Source of the DNA: Acanthosepion lycidas
Taxonomy: Eukaryota; Mollusca; Cephalopoda; Sepiida; Sepiidae
Direction of reading: 5' to 3'
Length of the DNA stretch: 64,000 nt
Assembly (NCBI GenBank): GCA_963932145.1
Contig: OZ010574.1
Coordinates: 81,927,733-81,991,732, forward strand
Below, piece after piece: positions 46,216 to 57,355 of the stretch; position 1 is the stretch's first letter, and each line of letters opens with the position of its first letter. The notes below the pieces were generated by a model. It searched no databases and was not told the origin of the DNA. It was given only the letters and a program-made list of their open reading frames with translations. The position numbers and the translations under genes were made by a program.

Positions 46216-48781
46216 TAGTATTTGTGATATGATGGAAAGAAACTCTATTGCATTAATTTTATTCTGTTTCTCTTAATTAACATGTCCATTGTATTTGATA
46301 AAAAAAAAGAAGCACCAAACTAAATGCTAAGTGGTGGAAGGTCCAGCTGTATACATTGTTGAACTAAGATATCAGAAACTTCAGTGCAAGAATAGAAAAG
46401 TGCTCTTAACCACCAAATGTTTTCAGGTAGAAGTAACTTGTAGCTAACCACAAGCTAATCAAAATTCAATATATAAATGGCACTCTTGTGTGTCTGTTAA
46501 TTATTTAAGAAATAGCCTCAGTTATTTCAAGAAATGATAGATGTAAGTTACTTTTAAAAGTTAAAGGTTAACCTTTTCTTTTAGTAAAAGAACAACAAAA
46601 AATTCCAGTCCTCTTCGAACAGTAAAAATGTAAACAAACATTTTTTTTTGTTTGTTTGTCAGAGCACTATTTTCACCACAGACTTTGTTTAGTTACAAAA
46701 CATTTTGATGAGAAATTGCCATTCATAATTCTCTTTACTGTAAGACTGTATGCAATTTTTTCCTTCCAATTAAAATTATCGAATTACATTTCATGCTTGT
46801 CTAGGGGCAAGTTTTAACACAACTCATGAAGCAGGTATCCAAATTAATACAGTGACAAGGTATATTTTGCTTAGTCAAAAACTAATTGCTTTGATGTTAT
46901 TTCAAAGCTTCTGTATGTGTTGTTCATATTCATTTAGTGTTTGAAATAAAGTCGATGCTTGGCATTTAGCCAGCTTAAGTGTTAGAGTATGGAACTTGCA
47001 AAAAATATGTCATGAATGTGCTTTTTACTGCATGCTCCCAAAATGTGCTTTTTGAGAAATTGTACGTGAAGTAATTGTAAACTTTGTAAATATTTAGACC
47101 TACAAGAGAACTACTTATCTAATTTTAACTGTTGCACAATTATTATTAAAATAAATTAATGTTTAACTTGGCCTCCTATGCTTTTATAACATACACAAAT
47201 TATTTCTAACAGAAAATTAGGATTTGAGTTCATATTGAGAAGAATTTATACAACTTTCTTGAGAAACTAAATAGTCTCTATATTTTAAAGTAATACAAAG
47301 AGATATGGGACATTTTAAGCAAAATCTGGTCAAATATCAGAATTTCTTTAGTTCCTTTTTGTCTGACTTGAAAACTTTACAGTATCCCATTGTTAAGGCA
47401 GCAATAAAATTAGATACAAATGTAATTCAGTTAAATTTTATTAATTTCTGCAATGTTTGCACATTTGCAAATCAGGTTTTCCATTTCTTGCCAATAATAT
47501 TCTTGGGTGTTTTCTTTTTTTAAAATTGAATGACTTGAACTAACATCTTTCTTATTTTTGAAAGTCCTGGCATTTAGGAAATATTTTAATTATTGAAAAA
47601 AAGTTAATTTAAAAGTATGAAATATTAGTATTTTAGAAGATAATGTCAAATTTCCTAGTCTCCTGTCTCCATTTCCTCTTTCTATTTTTTCTTTTTTTGT
47701 GCAATGTACTAATAAAAAACTTGAGTTGCCAAAAGAAAAAGTCTGTAATAGTGAAGAAAGAAAAAAAAAACAGCTTTCATTCTTGGTTATCAAAATGATC
47801 TAAATGATGATTTGATTTTTTTTTCATCAGAGCTCACAGGAAATCTAAGTTCTCTCAAGATTTCTCTCTAAACAGCTTAAGACATTTAGAGTTAAGCATT
47901 GGTGCATCATAACTTTTAAATCTGACACTTTGATGAGGATTAACTCCAAGGTTTAACAGAATGCTCTTTTTTTCTCATCAAAGCTTATCATCAGAATAAT
48001 CAAACACACTTGATAAACTATCATTGGCATTTATCGACATGAGCAGCACCTAACATATGCAGCACAGATATTCTTTATTCTTTCATGATTTATTATCTGT
48101 TTGAAATTCTTAAAAGCTGCAATGAGGAACATGACACTTATGAAAATATGTTTCCTGTCGGGTTAGATATCATAAACCTTTAAAAGTAAAACTGACGTGA
48201 AACTAAATAAGACGTATAATTGTGTAATTATTTATCTTGGATTTCACTAAGGTGTTGGTTCCAAATTGGTATATTTTAAATGTGATATTTCTTAATAAAA
48301 TGACGGTAATATAACAGTTACCAGCCTGGAAAATGAAATTTAAATTTTGGCTAAAGCTACTTCTATATATTTCACGTTAATAGTCTTGAGAAAGGCACGA
48401 ACCCACATTTCCTTGTATTTATCCCATAAGTAGCATCACAAACCTTGACAGAGGCTAATTAATAATTTTCTGAACAATCTTATATAGATACTGACTTTTG
48501 AATAAAAACAGTAGATCATTGAATTTAATGATTTGGTATTTTTTGATGAAGTAATCATCTTCATTTGTTGTCCTTTCTCTGATTATTGGATTTTACTGAA
48601 TGATCATCTTTAATGCATTCAGATAAGGACAGCATATGTAGAAAGTTGTTGATTTTCTAACTATTATCATCACTTACTTCAGTGGCATGGGGTGTCTTTT
48701 TAAAGATAAAGTTTTAGAAACTCATGATGGTAAACAATAGCCCTTCTTAGTCTTATGTAGGAATTTATTTAAATGAGTGCC
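46213..48781. other. Anonymous AT-rich DNA
   Basis: 2.5 kb with poly-A/poly-T runs only; no element or exon recognised. Confidence 0.5.
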
Positions 48782-48996
48782 ATATGTACTTGTGTATAAG
48801 CTGACTTCATGTATAGTGCAACTCCTGAATTTTTTGGCATGAATTTTAACCCCTACCAAGAAAAAAAAATTATATGTGTATAGTGCAAGCATTCACCAAA
48901 AATGCAATCTTCAAAAAATTACACCCCTTCTATTTTTTTACATAAAAAAAAACCTGATCATAAAAACTCACACTATACTCAAGTATATACGATAAG
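48782..48996. mobile_element. MITE with ATATACTTGAGTATA-type ends
   Basis: The left end ATATGTACTTGTGTATAAG pairs imperfectly with the right end, which on the complement reads GTATATACTTGAGTATAGTG. The direct inner word TGTATAGTGCAA recurs at 48810 and 48880 (as GTGTATAGTGCAAG). It is about 215 bp, non-coding and AT-rich. The right end abuts the tail of a SINE. Confidence 0.5.
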
Positions 48997-49000
48997 TATC

Positions 49001-49335
49001 ATTATTCAGACCAGTATGTTCATCTTGGTTTGCTAGACTTGCACTGTTTCAGCTGTTATGCCCTATGGTCTTCTTCAGACATGTGTAGTATTTGGTATTT
49101 TAAAGCCATCCCTTTATTCAATCTACAGGAGTAGATTCTTCACATTCCCTTTTGCATGGAAAGGGGAAATCTTGTGCCAGTTACTTTTATTTGTCTTTGT
49201 GTCATTTGTCTGTCTCTTCTACTGTATACGACTATATATTTCATCACTGTCCAACCCAGGGACCAAACTCACAACTGACAGCTGGCTATATATATTTCAA
49301 GCACTATTTTAATCTACTAAACCATTTGTCACTTG
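49001..49335 (-). mobile_element. tRNA-derived SINE
   Basis: Minus strand: box A-like TGGTTTAGTAGATTAAAATA and box B-like GAGTTTGGTCCC, a body with CTACTCCTGTAGATTGAATA, then the tail TGTCTGAAGAAGACC, CAGCTGAAACAGTG, CAAACCAAGATGAACA and GTCTGAATAATGATAC. It aligns in order with the 44.2-kb copy though diverged, and looks near full length. Confidence 0.7.
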
Positions 49336-50179
49336 GTCAATCACATGATGTAATTTTTGGACTGTTAAATTTAATCTCTCTACCCTGGTGGTGGAAACTT
49401 TGAGTGTTCTTTCTTAATCAAAGACGCCCACATGTTATTCATCTCTATGCTTGGACTGCTGAGAAAGTTGTCAGAACCTAGCATATGCACCAATTCTTCT
49501 AGTTGTTATGTTCTCTGTCTATTATTGTGACTTCGCATGTTAGCTGGTGTGTTGGGAAGATAAAATCTATTCTGTAGAGAATAAAAGTCTGTCTGGTTTC
49601 ATTGACACTCAAAGTCTGGAATTTTGCTCAATTTTATGTATTGATCATTCAAAGTATTGTATTCATGGTATTGGGATTATGCCATGTTTGAGATTTCAGT
49701 TAATTTCTTTTCTTTGTCTGATAAAATAATCTTTCAGTTTATGAAAAATAATACAGGCTTTGTTTTTTCTAATCCTAGAAGAAAATGAAATCTGGCTTAC
49801 ATAATTTAGAAAAATTATTTTTTACTTTGAAATAAAAAGAAACCCATAAATTAATGAAAGCTGTGATGAATCTGTCATAAAAATTCAAAATGTAGAATTA
49901 ATAAATACTAAATACTTCAAATAAACTTAGTATAAGAGATAAAGAAATTAAACATAGAATGGGCTGCACTAGGAGTAGTTTTGTCCAACACTGCAAGATG
50001 CTACACAAATTGAAAATAGTAAAATGAGTCATGAGTCTTATTCTTATGTACCCTCATCGGAACTTCTATAGCCCACAGGAATCACTTTTGTGGGCATGCC
50101 AGTATGATAATTCTGATCACGACATATGCCTCTAAGTCCTTGTTTGCTGATAGAATGAAGCACTGTATAGTGTCTAACA
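49336..50179. other. Anonymous AT-rich DNA
   Basis: No element recognised; may include older LINE-A 5' sequence toward 50000. Confidence 0.45.
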
Positions 50180-51299
50180 AGTTTGTTTCTCATGTAATAG
50201 TGTGTTAAATGAGAGTAAATATACTATTCAATTTTCAGCTGATAAAGCAGAATCTTTTGCTTGTAAATTCTCTTCAAATTCTACTCTTCTCATCTGGAGT
50301 AACCTTGCATGACTTTCCACTTAGAACTGAATCTCTAGTGAGTAATTTGCATATAACTCTGTTCAGGGTTTCCGCTATCATCTCTAAACTGGATGCCCAC
50401 AAAGCATGTGGACTTGATGGTATACCTGTAATTGTCCTTAAGAAATGTACTCCTGAAGTGCTCTAAATTCTACCATAAATGCTTTGCTGCTTCTTGCTTT
50501 CCTGCTTGTTGAAAAATCCTATTCTGTAGTTTCAGTCTGTAAGAACTCAGATAACCCATCTGATCCTTCTAACTATTGACTTATTAGCCTTCTACCTCTT
50601 TTTGGCAAAGTACTAGAGACTCTGACAAACTCTGAAATGGTTACACATCTCATTTTGCAGAGTTTTCTTTCAGATAAGCAATAGGTTTTTGCTTCTCTAG
50701 GTCAACTGCTGATATGTTAATGATTAATGCTGAAAGAATTTGTTAAGATTTAGATAAGAATTGTGAAGCTGGGGCTGTCGCTTTGGATATCTTGAAGGGA
50801 TTTGGCAGGGTTTAGCATGATGGCCTTCTTCGCTATTTGAATTTTTGAATTGATTCTGTCTGTCTTATCAAATTGTGAAATGAAAGTTGTCTTGAATGGT
50901 CACTCTTCTAGATCTTTTCACATTAATTTATGTTAAGTTATATCAGTTAATTAAAGTCAAATTGGCAACTGATCTAAAAAAATGACCTTTAATCTGTTGT
51001 GAACTGGAGCAAGAAATGTCTTGTTAATTTAACACCTCCAAAATTAAACTTCTCTCTTTTAATCCATCCTAGAGAACATTTTTTTTTACCTTCCAGCTGC
51101 ATGGCTGATGTTAACTTCCAGGAAAACTTTTATTAAAAATATCAAATAATCTCGTGTTTCTGCTATGTATTTTGAGATTCTTGATAAAATCTAAAAAAGA
51201 ATCTGCAATGTTATCAGTCCTGAACTGGCATCTTCAGTCACTTTCCCACCACTGTGACATATCTTCCCTGTGCCTTTTCTGTAAATATTTTCATTATCT

Positions 51300-51415
51300 G
51301 TCTATATCTCTGTATTATGATTATTTGCATTATTTGGACTGTTATTCTTCACCATTGTGAATATGACAATGAAGATGAGAATAACACTTCAAATAATGTA
51401 AATAGTGTAAATAGA
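51300..51415. mobile_element. Head-to-head SINE-tail inverted repeat inside LINE-A
   Basis: Arms at about 51319-51358 and 51366-51407 are complementary (TATTTGCATTATTTGGACTG against TATTTACATTATTTGAAGTG on the complement). Each arm matches the outer end of the SINE tail (GTAAATAATGTAAATAGTG and neighbouring TTCATCTTC). It splits LINE-A between the codons for CKYFH and RYFCG. The flanks AATATTTTCA and GATATTTTTG suggest a short target repeat. Confidence 0.6.
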
Positions 51416-51719
51416 TATTTTTGTGGTAATTGTTCTAAGCTTTCCTCTTTCATGCTTAAACTTTATGAATTTAAGGGCAATACTAGTTTGGCATCTGGAT
51501 CTGATCATTTTAAAGCTGAAATTGCTAGATGTAATCATAACTTCTATGCTAACAGTTTCTTCTTGCTTGTAGAACCATTTCAGCTTTTTGCTTTCCAGTC
51601 AACTTTGATCTTTAAAAATATAAATGCAATTTCAATTGTTATCTTATATCTTCTTAATTTCTGCTCTTTTATTATTCTCTCTCTTAATGCTTTTCTTTTT
51701 CTCACACTCTTTCACACTT

Positions 51720-51816
51720 GGTAACGTCTTGCTTCTTAGTAATTTTACTTGGTTACGTCTTGCTTCTTAGTAATTTTACTTGGTTACGTCTTGCTTCTTA
51801 GTAATTTTACTTGGTT
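51720..51816 (+). repeat. 31-bp tandem repeat, three copies
   Basis: GGTTACGTCTTGCTTCTTAG followed by TAATTTTACTT occurs three times with one change (GGTAACG in the first). It expands a segment of the LINE-A 3' UTR that is single in the other copies. Confidence 0.92.
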
Positions 51817-51837
51817 GAGGTGAAAATGATTAAAAAA

Positions 51838-52345
51838 AAGATCTAGACTCTCATCTGTCTATCCTGTATAGCTTTCCATTCATTAAGAAATGCAAAAACA
51901 ATGCAATAATTTTTTCAGGTTAATGATTATAAATAGCTTAAAGTGAATGAATCCTTTAGGTCTTAATGAAGACAGTCCTTCATCAGACCCTATACACTAG
52001 TGCTACAGAATCACACACTTTACCAAATAACAAAAGCTATATCAGTTGAAAACTTCCAACAACTGTAACAACTAAAATGTATAGCACATAGAAATAGAAG
52101 GAAAAATAAAGATATCATCAAGATGTTGACTTTCTACACTATCTCAAACAAATTGTTAGAAAGCAAACTCCCATTCATACTCGAAATAGTGATAAGTTAG
52201 TGTACATGAGAAGCCTATTTTCTTGAAAACCTGTTTGAAGAGAAAGATTTTATAAATTTCAACCAACAGCAATGCTCTTTGGTCAATGAACGCTGAATGT
52301 TGCCTTGTTTGGAAATTGCTAACCTCCCCACTGCCATTAAGTTTG
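51838..52345 (+). repeat. Diverged direct repeat, copy 1
   Basis: Aligns in order with 55571-56050. Shared words include AGATCTA(G/T)ACTCT, AATGAAT(C/G)A, GT(C)CTTCAT, CTTCCAA, AACAACTAAAATG, AAGAGAAAGATTTTAT, ATTTCAACCAA and AATG(A)CTGAAT. It follows directly on the LINE-A 3' end. No coding function was recognised. Confidence 0.65.
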
Positions 52346-53084
52346 TTTGTTTCAACTCAATTGAAGCTCATCTTTGTAGCCACCTTTCAAAACTTGTTTT
52401 CTTTATTTATTAGCCACTAAAATTGTTGATTTCTTTAAGCTGTCTATCTGTCAGGATATATTATCTGAGTCTTGAGTGATGCTTTCTTGCAGAGACAACT
52501 GTTTTATAAGCAAATCATCCTTGAAATTATATTTTGTTAACCCCACTGTCATTAGCAGAATTTATTTTTTCTTTTAAATATTTTATGTTACCTTCTAACT
52601 TGTGGCATAATTTTCAGTGGCCTCTCATGTAATTTGCAATAAGATGAGCTTTTGAAATAAGACAGTTGTAAAACAAATTGGCTTTCCTTGCCTAACTGAT
52701 AAACACTGTCCATTTCAGGCAGGCTCCAAAAGCAAGGGATGCTGGTTCAATTCTTATCAGGAGCTAATTTTTATTTCTCAATTTATTAAAACATAGTTGT
52801 GATAAAAAGAAACAAAAATAAATTGTAAAAAAAAAACAAAAAACTATTAAACTTGAAAGCAATCATTTGTTTTTGTTTTAATAGTTTTTTTTTATTCCAT
52901 TATTATCTTTTAAAGAAGTTTCTGTATTATGTACAGAGGTATTTGAAATTCCCAAGCCATATGATTTGTACTAATTATTAATATATTTGCTGACTGCCTG
53001 AAGATTGCATGTAAGCACATGAAACTAGTAGCAGTGGTTGGTCATTGCATGCCTGAAAATACTTAAGAAAAGAATATATATATC
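52346..53084. other. Anonymous AT-rich DNA
   Basis: A tRNA-like box B (GGTTCAATTCTT) at 52744 hints at an old SINE head. A small inverted repeat (AAAAAACTATTAAA against TTTAATAGTTTTTT) lies at about 52838-52890. Confidence 0.45.
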
Positions 53085-53330
53085 TTTGTTTTTTGTTTTT
53101 ATTTTATGCTATGTCCCTTCAGGATGTAGGAGATCATGGCTCCTTAGATTCCATTTATTTATTATCTGTTATCTGTAACTTGACATATGTTCTTTCCTTC
53201 ATTGTTTGGAATTTAGAGTTGTCCTTCTTATACTGGTTGCTACTCAAAACTAGGGAGTCAAATCTACCTTGCTGTTTAATCCACAGTGCAACAAACTCAC
53301 CTGGAATTTGAACTCAACTCACCAATTCCA
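53085..53330 (-). pseudogene. LINE-B 3' end fragment, possibly with SINE head
   Basis: The complement near 53130 encodes GAMISYILKGHS, equivalent to RAMITNVLK at the LINE-B C-terminus. Further right the complement contains box B-like GAGTTCAAATTCC at about 53305, so a tRNA-derived head may be joined to a LINE-B 3' end, as SINEs often are. That join is an inference. Confidence 0.4.
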
Positions 53331-53954
53331 CATCCATACTGATATATTAAACTAAATGTGCATCCACATATACAAATACTATATACTGTTAAATCTAGGT
53401 TTGATTTAAGTTTAAAGAGATTTATGAACATGCAGTATTTTGAATGTGCGACTATTTTTTAAACAGTATTTTATAAAGAGTTTGAAACAAGGTTTATATG
53501 AGGTGGTGCTGAAAAGTCACACTTCTCGAAATTTGGCTCAGTGATGAAACACGGGTATTTCTTTTCTTTTTTTTCAGCACCCACTCCTATTGCCACAAAA
53601 TCTTTTTAGTTGCAAAGCCTCTATCATCTTGAAAAGAAAACTACTTTCTGCCAAACAGAATGCGATTTCATCTTGAAGAAAAGAGTATCTATTCTTCTAT
53701 TGGTGATTGATAGTCTTAGTTGGAGGAAGTAAGCCTGAAGAAAGTCTTTGGATACATGAACATTAATTGTGAGAAATGTGATATACAGAATATCTATTTG
53801 AAAGATATTTCTTGCATTTCGAATAGGAGATTCTTGCAATGATTTCTATTAGTTGTAACCCAAAGCCTGAGGATAGACTGTACTTGCTATATTGCCTTTT
53901 ACCTTTTATAGATGACCACATGGGAGCAACAAACACACACACTCACATCTCTTG

Positions 53955-53957
<3 letters not shown>
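53331..53957. other. Anonymous AT-rich DNA
   Basis: TGAGGTGGTGCTGAAAAGTC at about 53499 and a similar TGAGGTGGTGTTGGAAAA at 54496, same orientation, may be stray transposon ends. Nothing else seen. Confidence 0.45.

Positions 53958-54043
<86 letters not shown>
53958..54043. repeat. (TA)n-(TG)n-(TA)n microsatellite
   Basis: About 18 TA, nine TG, then about 15 TA units. Confidence 0.97.
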
Positions 54044-54045
<2 letters not shown>

Positions 54046-54984
54046 CACATAAGGTAGTTCATTTTTCTCTTATTACTTCCAGTCGAATTCAGACTATTGA
54101 TTCCATTGCAGAATAGACTTGAGGTTTTGGTTGGCTCTCGTATACTTGAACTTATGCAGCAAGGTTATCTGTAGTTCCTTGGATTTAAATATTTTCAGAA
54201 TTCATTGTTTATTGTTTGAGTCCCTATAATAATCATATATACATATAGACATTAATGTATATTAAGATTTTTTTAATGAAATTTTCAGAGTCTCATCTCC
54301 AAAATGATTGGCAGGCACCATAATATTCAGAACTGTATTTTATGCAATAGGCCATCAGTATTCTGAAATACTAGCAAATATATGAAGGCAATCTTGTTAT
54401 ATTTCATTGTAAAAAAAGAAAAAAACTTGTTCAATGGACAGACTTATTTTATAATTGAACACTTAGGAATGGAATATAATTTACACAGCTGCAATGTGAG
54501 GTGGTGTTGGAAAATTTTTCTGCTTGCCTGTCCAAATTTTGATCAAACACCAGAATTTATTTCTGGTGCCACCATTTTTAAATAATGCTGTTTCCACATT
54601 ACTGTTTAAATCTCATAAAACAGTAATCGGTATAAATGCAACAACAATGTGAAAGAATGTAGAACAAGAGGTCATTGCTGATGTAGATGAATTGTATAAT
54701 TTTAAGTACATCACACATGCTTAATTAATGTGTTAGTGATGTTAAAATATCTCGTCAGATATTTTAGAGCAGATTTCTGGTGAAACAGCCTGTCAACTAG
54801 TTCTAAGCAATTCTTTTTTTATGCCATAGAGGAAGATTGATACTGTACTGCAGTTCAGCACTCATTTGAAATTTTTCTGTAAATGATCATAATTCCCATT
54901 CATCTTGTTCCCTGGTTTCTTCATTCCTATGGGATGTACATTAGGCTTTCATTGTGGCTTCCTATGTCAAATCTAATGTAATGT
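54044..54984. other. Anonymous AT-rich DNA
   Basis: No element confidently recognised; 54830-54984 may be older LINE-A sequence. Confidence 0.45.
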
Positions 54985-55350
54985 AGATTCCCTGTACCTT
55001 TTCTATAATTTCTTGGTAATTGTTCTGATGAATTTTCCTCTATGGTACCTGGTCCTTATGAATTTAAGCACTGTACTAGATTGGCAGAAAGGTCTCATCA
55101 CTTTACAGTTGAAACTTCTAGATTTAACTGTAAGTTCTATGCTAACAGTTTCTTCTATCACACTTTTGGCTTCTTGCTTCCCTGTCAATTTTGATCTTCA
55201 AAAAACTTATATGCAATGATAATCATTATTTTCTGTCTTGTTCTTTGTTGTCTTTTCTCTTTGACATATTTTCTCATAATTCCCTAAAACTCAGTAGCCC
55301 CTTGCCTCTTAGATGATTTATTGCCTTCTTTGAGGTGAAATGATAAAAAA
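54985..55350 (+). pseudogene. LINE-A 3' fragment
   Basis: Plus-strand translation gives the tail block, with YEFKHCTRLAERSHHFTVET-like wording split by frameshift and then NCKFYANSFF. It ends GAGGTGAAATGATAAAAAAA. A 5'-truncated, dead copy. Confidence 0.75.
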
Positions 55351-55570
55351 AAAAATCTGCTAAATGGTATATGGCAACCATGACGCAAGGATGGTGAAAA
55401 GTTGTTTGCCTGACCAAGATGCATTTTGGGAAGTGTCTCATGACTAGAACTTTTCACCTCCCAACACATTTATGTAATTTTCTATTTCAATAATGATAAA
55501 CCATTGATTGCTTTTGTTTTGGCCAGCACCACAAGATAAAAGCAAAATGTTTTTAAATAGCTTTGGCAGA

Positions 55571-56050
55571 TCTATACTCTAATATGGATGTCATGCATGG
55601 TGTCCACCTCTTTCAGAAATGTGTAAACTATCACTCACATGCAACTATTTTCTCAGATCAATGTTTAAAAATGACTTCAAATGAATGAACTCTTTGGGTT
55701 TGAGAGAGAACTGTCCTTCATTATATCTCATGATACTGGCAATATGAAATCATAAATATCACTTGAAGACTTCCAAAAGTAGCAACAACTAAAATGATTA
55801 ATACTAGAAAAGAAATAATTATATAATTACAATGCTGATTTTCCACACTACCTTAAAAAAGGTTAGGAAGGAAATCTCTGTTAATATGAGAAAGAGTGAT
55901 AACACTGGTTTTGAGAAACATATTTTCCTGAGAAATAGTTTTAAGAGAAAGATTTTATGAATTTCAACCAAAAATAGCATTGGTTGTTTCTTCAATAAAT
56001 GCTGAATATTATATGGAAATGGTTAATCTTACCATCGCCATTTCTACTGA
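55571..56050 (+). repeat. Diverged direct repeat, copy 2
   Basis: Partner of 51838-52345. Here about 220 bp of unrelated sequence lies between the LINE-A 3' end and the repeat. The end reads ATTTCAACCAAAAATAGCAT, then AATGCTGAATATTATATGGA. A 62-codon frame starts inside it but is not shared with the other copy. Confidence 0.65.
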
Positions 56051-57350
56051 GGGTTATAAGATTGATGTGGCAGATACAGAGAACCAGAACCGGCGTCAAA
56101 TGGTGGAAATGATGAACAGGACTTGTTTTATTCTTGATGAAATGAATTTGTCTTTGTCTGGTATGTAGGACTTCAATTTGAGAGAAAGTGAGTACATGCT
56201 GAAACTAGGGTATTTAGGCATATAGATCACATATGTCCAGCATGCTTTGCAATCTATAGAAATCAGGGAGTGATTGACAGTCAAACTGCCACTAGCATTA
56301 TAGTGTTGGCCGAGAGAATACACTGTGTGAGTACGTTGCCCCATCAAAAGAGACCTTTCTTCTTTACTGTATCACAATTGAATTCTACCAAATAATTTTT
56401 CTATGAAATTCAGAATGAAAACCTTTAATCTATATGTTTGTTCTTTAAAATAGAAACCTTCAATGATATTTAGAAAAGGGGAATTAGAGAATTACTTAAA
56501 AAGTAAATAAATAACACTTTATTTGCAATGTGGAGAAAATTTGATTTGCAGCTTCAGTTATTTTATATTTAAATTAAAATCCATTTCGGTGTCCAAATTC
56601 CACAGAAAATGACTTGAACAAAATGATTGCAGCAATTAAACAAGTAGTTGTATTGAACGATAATCATCAGATTTCCATTAGCCCTGCAAGCTGGATATTT
56701 ATATCAAGATAGAAAGCAATTGAAGCATCAATAAAAATAACTTTACTGATTATCGTAATGATTCTAGAAAAATCCCTTTTAACTGGAAAGGAAAATAGAC
56801 ATTGCACTTTTTTTCTTCTAAAATATGGAAAAAAAAACCTTTATCCTTTTCTTTTTTTCCCAAATCATCAAAGAGAAACATTCCATATCAGTTTCAGGCT
56901 TGTTTGAAACATTCAAAAGAAATTGGGTGTTTCTAATCAGATACTTCAGTAAATTGCAAAGAAAATTTCTGGAAATTTTTCATCTTTCCTTCTGAAATTG
57001 ATTATTATCTGGCTCTAGTGTAGGAACTCTTGAAGAATTTTGAAGAGATACTTCTCTGATTCTACTACAAACTGCTTATTGTTTATAATTCATGAATCAT
57101 TTTTAATATTTTATGAATCCTCTAAACTCGTAGTATCCCTTTTGTTATTTTTTATTGTATCATTTCAGATATGCATCAATGGGAAGACTAGTAATTGTTG
57201 AGTGTTGTCTAGGATTAGGTTGAAACCAAATAAATAACCAGTTTGAACCACAAACTTGAAAATTTCATAAATCAGCTCAAACACACCAAATTAATGATTA
57301 TAAAAAGAATAGTTTTTCTGTGAATTTCTGGGATGAGTTATCATTATTTA
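56051..57350. other. Anonymous AT-rich DNA, mostly single-copy
   Basis: No element recognised. 56600-56770 has homeodomain-type words (GATTGCAGCAATTAAAC, GATTATCGTAATGATT). Confidence 0.5.
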
Positions 57351-57355
57351 CATTA

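Larger units (their letters stand above)
50180..51835 (+). pseudogene. LINE-A, longest plus-strand copy, RT to 3' end
   Basis: Readable in pieces: DKAESFACKFSSNSTLL, then VSAIISKLDAHKACGLDGIP (RT block 1). Next come CFPACWKS and DPSNYxLISLLPLFGKV (block 2), DKNCEAGAVALDILKGFGRV (motif A; Asp kept) and the thumb-side block LATDLKN. After an internal deletion the C-terminus follows, with ILDKIxKRICNVI, LCLFCKYFH, RYFCGNCS and EIARCNHNFYANSFF. It is interrupted at 51300-51415 by a small inverted repeat, and its 3' UTR holds a 31-bp triplication. The 3' end is GGTGAAAATGATTAAAAAAA. Many frameshifts; inactive. Confidence 0.85.

Noticed and set aside
52715..52770. tRNA gene or SINE head
   Set aside because: Only a box B-like word is visible; no box A at the right distance and no cloverleaf.
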